Source of the DNA: Synchiropus splendidus
Lineage: Eukaryota > Chordata > Actinopteri > Syngnathiformes > Callionymidae
Assembly (NCBI RefSeq): GCF_027744825.2
Contig: NC_071350.1
Span: 186,001-250,000 of the forward strand
Direction: 5' to 3'
Length of the DNA stretch: 64,000 nucleotides
The position numbers were made by a program, and so were the translations under genes. The notes beneath the pieces are model-generated. The model was not told where the DNA came from, did no database searches, and was given only the letters and a program-made list of their open reading frames with translations. Each line of letters begins with the position of its first letter. The stretch's first letter is position 1. This document shows, piece by piece, positions 11,001 through 23,500 of this stretch.

Positions 11001-12220
11001 TCTGAAGTGTTTTTCGAAAGTTATCAACACTTTTATGTTTGGCGTTCCGAAACCCACCTTATCTCAGGCTGAAAAGCGTTTTTGTGCATTGTGCCATAAC
11101 TTTTCAGGGAAGCTTCAGAACATGAAATTTTAACCTCCCACTATAGCAGAAAGGGTCTTTCTAGTAGTTGCACATCAAATCTAAGCTGTCTGAAGTGTTT
11201 TTCAAAAGTTATCAACACTTTTATGTTTGGCGTTCCGAAACCCACCTTATCTCAGGCTGAAAAGCGTTTTTGTGCATTGTGCCATAACTTTTCAGGAAAG
11301 CTTCAGAACATGAAATTTTAACCTCCCACTATAGCAGAAAGGGTCTTTCTAGTAGGTGCACATCAAATCTAAGCTCTCTGAAGTGTTTTTCGAAAGTTAT
11401 CAACACTTTTATGTTTGGCGTTCCGAAACCCACCTTATCTCAGGCTGAAAAGCGTTTTTGTGCATTGTGCCATAACTTTTCAGGGAAGCTTCAGAACATG
11501 AAATTTTAACCTCCCACTATAGCAGAAAGGGTCTTTCTAGTAGTTGCACATCAAATCTAAACTGTCTGAAGTGTTTTTCCAAAGTTATTAACACTTTTAT
11601 GTTTGGCGTTCCGAAACCCACCTTATCTCAGGCTGAAAAGCGTTTTTGTGCATTGTGCCATAACTTTTCAGGGAAGCTTCAGAACATGAAATTTTAACCT
11701 CCCACTATAGCAGAAAGGGTCTTTCTAGTAGTTGCACATCAAATCTAAACTGTCTGAAGTGTTTTTCCAAAGTTATTAACACTTTTATGTTTGGCGTTCC
11801 GAAACCCACCTTATCTCAGGCTGAAAAGCGTTTTTGTGCATTGTGCCATAACTTTTCAGGGAAGCTTCAGAACATGAAATTTTAACCTCCCACTATAGCA
11901 GAAAGGGTCTTTCTAGTAGTTGCACATCAAATCTAAACTGTCTGAAGTGTTTTTCCAAAGTTATCAACACTTTTATGTTTGGCGTTCCGAAACCCACCTT
12001 ATCTCAGGCTGAAAAGCGTTTTTACGCATTGTGCCATAACTTTTCAGGGAAGCTTCAGAACATGAAATTTTAACCTCCCACTATAGCAGAAAGGGTCTTT
12101 CTAGTAGGTGCACATCAAATCTAAGCTGTCTGAAGTGTTTTTCGAAAGTTATCAACACTTTTATGTTTGGCGTTCCGAAACCCACCTTATCTCAGGCTGA
12201 AAAGCGTTTTTGTGCATTGT

Positions 12221-15200
12221 GCCATAACTTTTCAGGGAAGCTTCAGAACATGAAATTTTAACCTCCCACTATAGCAGAAAGGGTCTTTCTAGTAGTTGCA
12301 CATCAAATCTAAACTGTCTGAAGTGTTTTTCCAAAGTTATTAACACTTTTATGTTTGGCGTTCCGAAACCCACCTTATCTCAGGCTGAAAAGCGTTTTTG
12401 TGCATTGTGCCATACCTTTTCAGGGAAGCTTCAGAACATGAAATTTTAACCTCCCACTAAAGCAGAAAGGGTCTTTCTAGTAGTTGCACAACAAATCTAA
12501 ACTGTCTGAAGTGTTTTTCCAAAGTTATTAACACTTTTATGTTTGGCGTTCCGAAACCCACCTTATCTCAGGCTGAAAAGCGTTTTTGTGCATTGTGCCA
12601 TAACTTTTCAGGGAAGCTTCAGAACATGAAATTTTAACCTCCCACTATAGCAGAAAGGGTCTTTCTAGTAGTTGCACATCAAATCTAAACTGTCTGAAGT
12701 GTTTTTCCAAAGTTATCAACACTTTTATGTTTGGCGTTCCGAAACCCACCTTATCTCAGGCTGAAAAGCGTTTTTACGCATTGTGCCATAACTTTTCAGG
12801 GAAGCTTCAGAACATGAAATTTTAACCTCCCACTATAGCAGAAAGGGTCTTTCTAGTAGGTGCACATCAAATCTAAGCTGTCTGAAGTGTTTTTCGAAAG
12901 TTATCAACACTTTTATGTTTGGCGTTCCGAAACCCACCTTATCTCAGGCTGAAAAGCGTTTTTGTGCATTGTGCCATAACTTTTCAGGGAAGCTTCAGAA
13001 CATGAAATTTTAACCTCCCACTATAGCAGAAAGGGTCTTTCTAGTAGTTGCACATCAAATCTAAGCTGTCTGAAGTGTTTTTCAAAAGTTATCAACACTT
13101 TTATGTTTGGCGTTCCGAAACCCACCTTATCTCAGGCTGAAAAGCGTTTTTGTGCATTGTGCCATAACTTTTCAGGAAAGCTTCAGAACATGAAATTTTA
13201 ACCTCCCACTATAGCAGAAAGGGTCTTTCTAGTAGGTGCACATCAAATCTAAGCTCTCTGAAGTGTTTTTCGAAAGTTATCAACACTTTTATGTTTGGCG
13301 TTCCGAAACCCACCTTATCTCAGGCTGAAAAGCGTTTTTGTGCATTGTGCCATAACTTTTCAGGGAAGCTTCAGAACATGAAATTTTAACCTCCCACTAT
13401 AGCAGAAAGGGTCTTTCTAGTAGTTGCACATCAAATCTAAACTGTCTGAAGTGTTTTTCCAAAGTTATTAACACTTTTATGTTTGGCGTTCCGAAACCCA
13501 CCTTATCTCAGGCTGAAAAGCGTTTTTGTGCATTGTGCCATAACTTTTCAGGGAAGCTTCAGAACATGAAATTTTAACCTCCCACTATAGCAGAAAGGGT
13601 CTTTCTAGTAGTTGCACATCAAATCTAAACTGTCTGAAGTGTTTTTCCAAAGTTATTAACACTTTTATGTTTGGCGTTCCGAAACCCACCTTATCTCAGG
13701 CTGAAAAGCGTTTTTGTGCATTGTGCCATAACTTTTCAGGGAAGCTTCAGAACATGAAATTTTAACCTCCCACTATAGCAGAAAGGGTCTTTCTAGTAGT
13801 TGCACATCAAATCTAAACTGTCTGAAGTGTTTTTCCAAAGTTATCAACACTTTTATGTTTGGCGTTCCGAAACCCACCTTATCTCAGGCTGAAAAGCGTT
13901 TTTACGCATTGTGCCATAACTTTTCAGGGAAGCTTCAGAACATGAAATTTTAACCTCCCACTATAGCAGAAAGGGTCTTTCTAGTAGGTGCACATCAAAT
14001 CTAAGCTGTCTGAAGTGTTTTTCGAAAGTTATCAACACTTTTATGTTTGGCGTTCCGAAACCCACCTTATCTCAGGCTGAAAAGCGTTTTTGTGCATTGT
14101 GCCATAACTTTTCAGGGAAGCTTCAGAACATGAAATTTTAACCTCCCACTATAGCAGAAAGGGTCTTTCTAGTAGTTGCACATCAAATCTAAACTGTCTG
14201 AAGTGTTTTTCCAAAGTTATTAACACTTTTATGTTTGGCGTTCCGAAACCCACCTTATCTCAGGCTGAAAAGCGTTTTTGTGCATTGTGCCATAACTTTT
14301 CAGGGAAGCTTCAGAACATGAAATTTTAACCTCCCACTAAAGCAGAAAGGGTCTTTCTAGTAGTTGCACATCAAATCTAAACTGTCTGAAGTGTTTTTCC
14401 AAAGTTATTAACACTTTTATGTTTGGCGTTCCGAAACCCACCTTATCTCAGGCTGAAAAGCGTTTTTGTGCATTGTGCCATAACTTTTCAGGGAAGCTTC
14501 AGAACATGAAATTTTAACCTCCCACTATAGCAGAAAGGGTCTTTCTAGTAGTTGCACATCAAATCTAAACTGTCTGAAGTGTTTTTCCAAAGTTATCAAC
14601 ACTTTTATGTTTGGCGTTCCGAAACCCACCTTATCTCAGGCTGAAAAGCGTTTTTACGCAATGTGCCATAACTTTTCAGGGAAGCTTCAGAACATGAAAT
14701 TTTAACCTCCCACTATAGCAGAAAGGGTCTTTCTAGTAGGTGCACATCAAATCTAAGCTGTCTGAAGTGTTTTTCGAAAGTTATCAACACTTTTATGTTT
14801 GGCGTTCCGAAACCCACCTTATCTCAGGCTGAAAAGCGTTTTTGTGCATTGTGCCATAACTTTTCAGGGAAGCTTCAGAACATGAAATTTTAACCTCCCA
14901 CTATAGCAGAAAGGGTCTTTCTAGTAGTTGCACATCAAATCTAAACTGTCTGAAGTGTTTTTCCAAAGTTATTAACACTTTTATGTTTGGCGTTCCGAAA
15001 CCCACCTTATCTCAGGCTGAAAAGCGTTTTTGTGCATTGTGCCATAACTTTTCAGGGAAGCTTCAGAACATGAAATTTTAACCTCCCACTATAGCAGAAA
15101 GGGTCTTTCTAGTAGTTGCACATCAAATCTAAACTGTCTGAAGTGTTTTTCCAAAGTTATCAACACTTTTATGTTTGGCGTTCCGAAACCCACCTTATCT

Positions 15201-15416
15201 CAGGCTGAAAAGCGTTTTTACGCATTGTGCCATAACTTTTCAGGGAAGCTTCAGAACATGAAATTTTAACCTCCCACTATAGCAGAAAGGGTCTTTCTAG
15301 TAGGTGCACATCAAATCTAAGCTGTCTGAAGTGTTTTTCGAAAGTTATCAACACTTTTATGTTTGGCGTTCCGAAACCCACCTTATCTCAGGCTGAAAAG
15401 CGTTTTTGTGCATTGT
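12221..15416 (+). repeat. 17-monomer higher-order unit, copy 1 (3196 bp)
   Basis: M66-M82 run A-A-B-C'-D-C-A-A-B-C'-A-A-B-C'-A-B-C'. Private variants are C at 12415, A at 12460, A at 14340 and A at 14661. All four recur exactly 3196 bp downstream (17 x 188), at 15611, 15656, 17536 and 17857. One additional change near 12490, in the CACAACAAATC context, is private to this copy. Confidence 0.88.
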
Positions 15417-18048
15417 GCCATAACTTTTCAGGGAAGCTTCAGAACATGAAATTTTAACCTCCCACTATAGCAGAAAGGGTCTTTCTAGTAGTTGCACATC
15501 AAATCTAAACTGTCTGAAGTGTTTTTCCAAAGTTATTAACACTTTTATGTTTGGCGTTCCGAAACCCACCTTATCTCAGGCTGAAAAGCGTTTTTGTGCA
15601 TTGTGCCATACCTTTTCAGGGAAGCTTCAGAACATGAAATTTTAACCTCCCACTAAAGCAGAAAGGGTCTTTCTAGTAGTTGCACATCAAATCTAAACTG
15701 TCTGAAGTGTTTTTCCAAAGTTATTAACACTTTTATGTTTGGCGTTCCGAAACCCACCTTATCTCAGGCTGAAAAGCGTTTTTGTGCATTGTGCCATAAC
15801 TTTTCAGGGAAGCTTCAGAACATGAAATTTTAACCTCCCACTATAGCAGAAAGGGTCTTTCTAGTAGTTGCACATCAAATCTAAACTGTCTGAAGTGTTT
15901 TTCCAAAGTTATCAACACTTTTATGTTTGGCGTTCCGAAACCCACCTTATCTCAGGCTGAAAAGCGTTTTTACGCATTGTGCCATAACTTTTCAGGGAAG
16001 CTTCAGAACATGAAATTTTAACCTCCCACTATAGCAGAAAGGGTCTTTCTAGTAGGTGCACATCAAATCTAAGCTGTCTGAAGTGTTTTTCGAAAGTTAT
16101 CAACACTTTTATGTTTGGCGTTCCGAAACCCACCTTATCTCAGGCTGAAAAGCGTTTTTGTGCATTGTGCCATAACTTTTCAGGGAAGCTTCAGAACATG
16201 AAATTTTAACCTCCCACTATAGCAGAAAGGGTCTTTCTAGTAGTTGCACATCAAATCTAAGCTGTCTGAAGTGTTTTTCAAAAGTTATCAACACTTTTAT
16301 GTTTGGCGTTCCGAAACCCACCTTATCTCAGGCTGAAAAGCGTTTTTGTGCATTGTGCCATAACTTTTCAGGAAAGCTTCAGAACATGAAATTTTAACCT
16401 CCCACTATAGCAGAAAGGGTCTTTCTAGTAGGTGCACATCAAATCTAAGCTCTCTGAAGTGTTTTTCGAAAGTTATCAACACTTTTATGTTTGGCGTTCC
16501 GAAACCCACCTTATCTCAGGCTGAAAAGCGTTTTTGTGCATTGTGCCATAACTTTTCAGGGAAGCTTCAGAACATGAAATTTTAACCTCCCACTATAGCA
16601 GAAAGGGTCTTTCTAGTAGTTGCACATCAAATCTAAACTGTCTGAAGTGTTTTTCCAAAGTTATTAACACTTTTATGTTTGGCGTTCCGAAACCCACCTT
16701 ATCTCAGGCTGAAAAGCGTTTTTGTGCATTGTGCCATAACTTTTCAGGGAAGCTTCAGAACATGAAATTTTAACCTCCCACTATAGCAGAAAGGGTCTTT
16801 CTAGTAGTTGCACATCAAATCTAAACTGTCTGAAGTGTTTTTCCAAAGTTATTAACACTTTTATGTTTGGCGTTCCGAAACCCACCTTATCTCAGGCTGA
16901 AAAGCGTTTTTGTGCATTGTGCCATAACTTTTCAGGGAAGCTTCAGAACATGAAATTTTAACCTCCCACTATAGCAGAAAGGGTCTTTCTAGTAGTTGCA
17001 CATCAAATCTAAACTGTCTGAAGTGTTTTTCCAAAGTTATCAACACTTTTATGTTTGGCGTTCCGAAACCCACCTTATCTCAGGCTGAAAAGCGTTTTTA
17101 CGCATTGTGCCATAACTTTTCAGGGAAGCTTCAGAACATGAAATTTTAACCTCCCACTATAGCAGAAAGGGTCTTTCTAGTAGGTGCACATCAAATCTAA
17201 GCTGTCTGAAGTGTTTTTCGAAAGTTATCAACACTTTTATGTTTGGCGTTCCGAAACCCACCTTATCTCAGGCTGAAAAGCGTTTTTGTGCATTGTGCCA
17301 TAACTTTTCAGGGAAGCTTCAGAACATGAAATTTTAACCTCCCACTATAGCAGAAAGGGTCTTTCTAGTAGTTGCACATCAAATCTAAACTGTCTGAAGT
17401 GTTTTTCCAAAGTTATTAACACTTTTATGTGTGGCGTTCCGAAACCCACCTTATCTCAGGCTGAAAAGCGTTTTTGTGCATTGTGCCATAACTTTTCAGG
17501 GAAGCTTCAGAACATGAAATTTTAACCTCCCACTAAAGCAGAAAGGGTCTTTCTAGTAGTTGCACATCAAATCTAAACTGTCTGAAGTGTTTTTCCAAAG
17601 TTATTAACACTTTTATGTTTGGCGTTCCGAAACCCACCTTATCTCAGGCTGAAAAGCGTTTTTGTGCATTGTGCCATAACTTTTCAGGGAAGCTTCAGAA
17701 CATGAAATTTTAACCTCCCACTATAGCAGAAAGGGTCTTTCTAGTAGTTGCACATCAAATCTAAACTGTCTGAAGTGTTTTTCCAAAGTTATCAACACTT
17801 TTATGTTTGGCGTTCCGAAACCCACCTTATCTCAGGCTGAAAAGCGTTTTTACGCAATGTGCCATAACTTTTCAGGGAAGCTTCAGAACATGAAATTTTA
17901 ACCTCCCACTATAGCAGAAAGGGTCTTTCTAGTAGGTGCACATCAAATCTAAGCTGTCTGAAGTGTTTTTCGAAAGTTATCAACACTTTTATGTTTGGCG
18001 TTCCGAAACCCACCTTATCTCAGGCTGAAAAGCGTTTTTGTGCATTGT
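15417..18048 (+). repeat. 17-monomer higher-order unit, copy 2 (14 monomers in register)
   Basis: M83-M96 repeat the order and private variants of 12221-14852. After 18048 the register is broken: M97-M100 (D-C-A-A) stand where the first copy has A-B-C', and A-B-C' reappears at M101-M103 (18801-19364). The simplest reading is a four-monomer insertion, or an uneven exchange, in the second copy. One private base, the second G of ATGTGTGGCG near 17431, is confined to this copy. Confidence 0.82.
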
Positions 18049-21000
18049 GCCATAACTTTTCAGGGAAGCTTCAGAACATGAAATTTTAACCTCCCACTAT
18101 AGCAGAAAGGGTCTTTCTAGTAGTTGCACATCAAATCTAAGCTGTCTGAAGTGTTTTTCAAAAGTTATCAACACTTTTATGTTTGGCGTTCCGAAACCCA
18201 CCTTATCTCAGGCTGAAAAGCGTTTTTGTGCATTGTGCCATAACTTTTCAGGAAAGCTTCAGAACATGAAATTTTAACCTCCCACTATAGCAGAAAGGGT
18301 CTTTCTAGTAGGTGCACATCAAATCTAAGCTCTCTGAAGTGTTTTTCAAAAGTTATCAACACTTTTATGTTTGGCGTTCCGAAACCCACCTTATCTCAGG
18401 CTGAAAAGCGTTTTTGTGCATTGTGCCATAACTTTTCAGGGAAGCTTCAGAACATGAAATTTTAACCTCCCACTATAGCAGAAAGGGTCTTTCTAGTAGT
18501 TGCACATCAAATCTAAACTGTCTGAAGTGTTTTTCCAAAGTTATTAACACTTTTATGTTTGGCGTTCCGAAACCCACCTTATCTCAGGCTGAAAAGCGTT
18601 TTTGTGCATTGTGCCATAACTTTTCAGGGAAGCTTCAGAACATGAAATTTTAACCTCCCACTATAGCAGAAAGGGTCTTTCTAGTAGTTGCACATCAAAT
18701 CTAAACTGTCTGAAGTGTTTTTCCAAAGTTATTAACACCTTTATGTTTGGCGTTCCGAAACCCACCTTATCTCAGGCTGAAAAGCGTTTTTGTGCATTGT
18801 GCCATAACTTTTCAGGGAAGCTTCAGAACATGAAATTTTAACCTCCCACTATAGCAGAAAGGGTCTTTCTAGTAGTTGCACATCAAATCTAAACTGTCTG
18901 AAGTGTTTTTCCAAAGTTATTAACACTTTTATGTTTGGCGTTCCGAAACCCACCTTATCTCAGGCTGAAAAGCGTTTTTGTGCATTGTGCCATAACTTTT
19001 CAGGGAAGCTTCAGAACATGAAATTTTAACCTCCCACTATAGCAGAAAGGGTCTTTCTAGTAGTTGCACATCAAATCTAAACTGTCTGAAGTGTTTTTCC
19101 AAAGTTATCAACACTTTTATGTTTGGCGTTCCGAAACCCACCTTATCTCAGGCTGAAAAGCGTTTTTACGCATTGTGCCATAACTTTTCAGGGAAGCTTC
19201 AGAACATGAAATTTTAACCTCCCACTATAGCAGAAAGGGTCTTTCTAGTAGGTGCACATCAAATCTAAGCTGTCTGAAGTGTTTTTCGAAAGTTATCAAC
19301 ACTTTTATGTTTGGCGTTCCGAAACCCACCTTATCTCAGGCTGAAAAGCGTTTTTGTGCATTGTGCCATAACTTTTCAGGGAAGCTTCAGAACATGAAAT
19401 TTTAACCTCCCACTATAGCAGAAAGGGTCTTTCTAGTAGTTGCACATCAAATCTAAGCTGTCTGAAGTGTTTTTCAAAAGTTATCAACACTTTTATGTTT
19501 GGCGTTCCGAAACCCACCTTATCTCAGGCTGAAAAGCGTTTTTGTGCATTGTGCCATAACTTTTCAGGAAAGCTTCAGAACATGAAATTTTAACCTCCCA
19601 CTATAGCAGAAAGGGTCTTTCTAGTAGGTGCACATCAAATCTAAGCTCTCTGAAGTGTTTTTCGAAAGTTATCAACACTTTTATGTTTGGCGTTCCGAAA
19701 CCCACCTTATCTCAGGCTGAAAAGCGTTTTTGTGCATTGTGCCATAACTTTTCAGGGAAGCTTCAGAACATGAAATTTTAACCTCCCACTATAGCAGAAA
19801 GGGTCTTTCTAGTAGTTGCACATCAAATCTAAACTGTCTGAAGTGTTTTTCCAAAGTTATTAACACTTTTATGTTTGGCGTTCCGAAACCCACCTTATCT
19901 CAGGCTGAAAAGCGTTTTTGTGCATTGTGCCATAACTTTTCAGGGAAGCTTCAGAACATGAAATTTTAACCTCCCACTATAGCAGAAAGGGTCTTTCTAG
20001 TAGTTGCACATCAAATCTAAACTGTCTGAAGTGTTTTTCCAAAGTTATTAACACTTTTATGTTTGGCGTTCCGAAACCCACCTTATCTCAGGCTGAAAAG
20101 CGTTTTTGTGCATTGTGCCATAACTTTTCAGGGAAGCTTCAGAACATGAAATTTTAACCTCCCACTATAGCAGAAAGGGTCTTTCTAGTAGTTGCACATC
20201 AAATCTAAACTGTCTGAAGTGTTTTTCCAAAGTTATCAACACTTTTATGTTTGGCGTTCCGAAACCCACCTTATCTCAGGCTGAAAAGCGTTTTTACGCA
20301 TTGTGCCATAACTTTTCAGGGAAGCTTCAGAACATGAAATTTTAACCTCCCACTATAGCAGAAAGGGTCTTTCTAGTAGGTGCACATCAAATCTAAGCTG
20401 TCTGAAGTGTTTTTCGAAAGTTATCAACACTTTTATGTTTGGCGTTCCGAAACCCACCTTATCTCAGGCTGAAAAGCGTTTTTGTGCATTGTGCCATAAC
20501 TTTTCAGGGAAGCTTCAGAACATGAAATTTTAACCTCCCACTATAGCAGAAAGGGTCTTTCTAGTAGTTGCACATCAAATCTAAACTGTCTGAAGTGTTT
20601 TTCCAAAGTTATTAACACTTTTATGTTTGGCGTTCCGAAACCCACCTTATCTCAGGCTGAAAAGCGTTTTTGTGCATTGTGCCATAACTTTTCAGGGAAG
20701 CTTCAGAACATGAAATTTTAACCTCCCACTATAGCAGAAAGGGTCTTTCTAGTAGTTGCACATCAAATCTAAACTGTCTGAAGTGTTTTTCCAAAGTTAT
20801 CAACACTTTTATGTTTGGCGTTCCGAAACCCACCTTATCTCAGGCTGAAAAGCGTTTTTGTGCATTGTGCCATAACTTTTCAGGGAAGCTTCAGAACATG
20901 AAATTTTAACCTCCCACTATAGCAGAAAGGGTCTTTCTAGTAGTTGCACATCAAATCTAAACTGTCTGAAGTGTTTTTCCAAAGTTATCAACACTTTTAT

Positions 21001-22372
21001 GTTTGGCGTTCCGAAACCCACCTTATCTCAGGCTGAAAAGCGTTTTTACGCATTGTGCCATAACTTTTCAGGGAAGCTTCAGAACATGGAATTTTAACCT
21101 CCCACTATAGCAGAAAGGGTCTTTCTAGTAGGTGCACATCAAATCTAAGCTGTCTGAAGTGTTTTTCGAAAGTTATCAACACTTTTATGTTTGGCGTTCC
21201 GAAACCCACCTTATCTCAGGCTGAAAAGCGTTTTTGTGCATTGTGCCATAACTCTTCAGGGAAGCTTCAGAACATGAAATTTTAACCTCCCACTATAGCA
21301 GAAAGGGTCTTTCTAGTAGTTGCACATCAAATCTAAGCTGTCTGAAGTGTTTTTCAAAAGTTATCAACACTTTTATGTTTGGCGTTCCGAAACCCACCTT
21401 ATCTCAGGCTGAAAAGCGTTTTTGTGCATTGTGCCATAACTTTTCAGGAAAGCTTCAGAACATGAAATTTTAACCTCCCACTATAGCAGAAAGGGTCTTT
21501 CTAGTAGGTGCACATCAAATCTAAGCTCTCTGAAGTGTTTTTCGAAAGTTATCAACACTTTTATGTTTGGCGTTCCGAAACCCACCTTATCTCAGGCTGA
21601 AAAGCGTTTTTGTGCATTGTGCCATAACTTTTCAGGGAAGCTTCAGAACATGAAATTTTAACCTCCTACTATAGCAGAAAGGGTCTTTCTAGTAGTTGCA
21701 CATCAAATCTAAACTGTCTGAAGTGTTTTTCAAAAGTTATTAACACTTTTATGTTTGGCGTTCCGAAACCCACCTTATCTCAGGCTGAAAAGCGTTTTTG
21801 TGCATTGTGCCATAACTTTTCAGGGAAGCTTCAGAACATGAAATTTTAACCTCCCACTATAGCAGAAAGGGTCTTTCTAGTAGTTGCACATCAAATCTAA
21901 ACTGTCTGAAGTGTTTTTCCAAAGTTATTAACACTTTTATGTTTGGCGTTCCGAAACCCACCTTATCTCAGGCTGAAAAGCGTTTTTGTGCATTGTGCCA
22001 TAACTTTTCAGGGAAGCTTCAGAACATGAAATTTTAACCTCCCACTATAGCAGAAAGGGTCTTTCTAGTAGTTGCACATCAAATCTAAACTGTCTGAAGT
22101 GTTTTTCCAAAGTTATCAACACTTTTATGTTTGGCGTTCCGAAACCCACCTTATCTCAGGCTGAAAAGCGTTTTTACGCATTGTGCCATAACTTTTCAGG
22201 GAAGCTTCAGAACATGAAATTTTAACCTCCCACTATAGCAGAAAGGGTCTTTCTAGTAGGTGCACATCAAATCTAAGCTGTCTGAAGTGTTTTTCGAAAG
22301 TTATCAACACTTTTATGTTTGGCGTTCCGAAACCCACCTTATCTCAGGCTGAAAAGCGTTTTTGTGCATTGT

Positions 22373-23500
22373 GCCATAACTTTTCAGGGAAGCTTCAGAA
22401 CATGAAATTTTAACCTCCCACTATAGCAGAAAGGGTCTTTCTAGTAGTTGCACATCAAATCTAAACTGTCTGAAGTGTTTTTCCAAAGTTATCAACACTT
22501 TTATGTTTGGCGTTCCGAAACCCACCTTATCTCAGGCTGAAAAGCGTTTTTACGCATTGTGCCATAACTTTTCAGGGAAGCTTCAGAACATGAAATTTTA
22601 ACCTCCCACTATAGCAGAAAGGGTCTTTCTAGTAGGTGCACATCAAATCTAAGCTGTCTGAAGTGTTTTTCGAAAGTTATCAACACTTTTATGTTTGGCG
22701 TTCCGAAACCCACCTTATCTCAGGCTGAAAAGCGTTTTTGTGCATTGTGCCATAACTTTTCAGGGAAGCTTCAGAACATGAAATTTTAACCTCCCACTAT
22801 AGCAGAAAGGGTCTTTCTAGTAGTTGCACATCAAATCTAAACTGTCTGAAGTGTTTTTCCAAAGTTATCAACACTTTTATGTTTGGCGTTCCGAAACCCA
22901 CCTTATCTCAGGCTGAAAAGCGTTTTTACGCATTGTGCCATAACTTTTCAGGGAAGCTTCAGAACATGAAATTTTAACCTCCCACTATAGCAGAAAGGGT
23001 CTTTCTAGTAGGTGCACATCAAATCTAAGCTGTCTGAAGTGTTTTTCGAAAGTTATCAACACTTTTATGTTTGGCGTTCCGAAACCCACCTTATCTCAGG
23101 CTGAAAAGCGTTTTTGTGCATTGTGCCATAACTTTTCAGGGAAGCTTCAGAACATGAAATTTTAACCTCCCACTATAGCAGAAAGGGTCTTTCTAGTAGT
23201 TGCACATCAAATCTAAACTGTCTGAAGTGTTTTTCCAAAGTTATCAACACTTTTATGTTTGGCGTTCCGAAACCCACCTTATCTCAGGCTGAAAAGCGTT
23301 TTTACGCATTGTGCCATAACTTTTCAGGGAAGCTTCAGAACATGAAATTTTAACCTCCCACTATAGCAGAAAGGGTCTTTCTAGTAGGTGCACATCAAAT
23401 CTAAGCTGTCTGAAGTGTTTTTCGAAAGTTATCAACACTTTTATGTTTGGCGTTCCGAAACCCACCTTATCTCAGGCTGAAAAGCGTTTTTGTGCATTGT
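22373..23500 (+). repeat. Run of three B-C' dimers (376-bp unit)
   Basis: M120-M125 are B-C'-B-C'-B-C'. Each B has AC at 180-181 and each C' has G76, G93, G96, G112 and GT180. This opens the zone 22373-32336 in which type D and type C (C96) are absent throughout and the B-C' dimer is the main repeat. Confidence 0.85.

Larger units (their letters stand above)
8273..22372 (+). repeat. Array zone 3: A-A-B-C'-D-C modules (M45-M119)
   Basis: Seventy-five monomers are dominated by the six-monomer order A-A-B-C'-D-C (C usually with A17), about 1128 bp. It is seen in full at 11469-12032 joined to its flanks and again around 13349, 16545, 18425, 19741 and 21621. Module length varies because one A, the D-C pair or both can be missing. 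C' (G96) always follows B here, whereas C (C96) follows D. That fixed grammar is the mark of local higher-order structure. The 17-monomer duplication at 12221-18048 lies within this zone. Confidence 0.8.
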
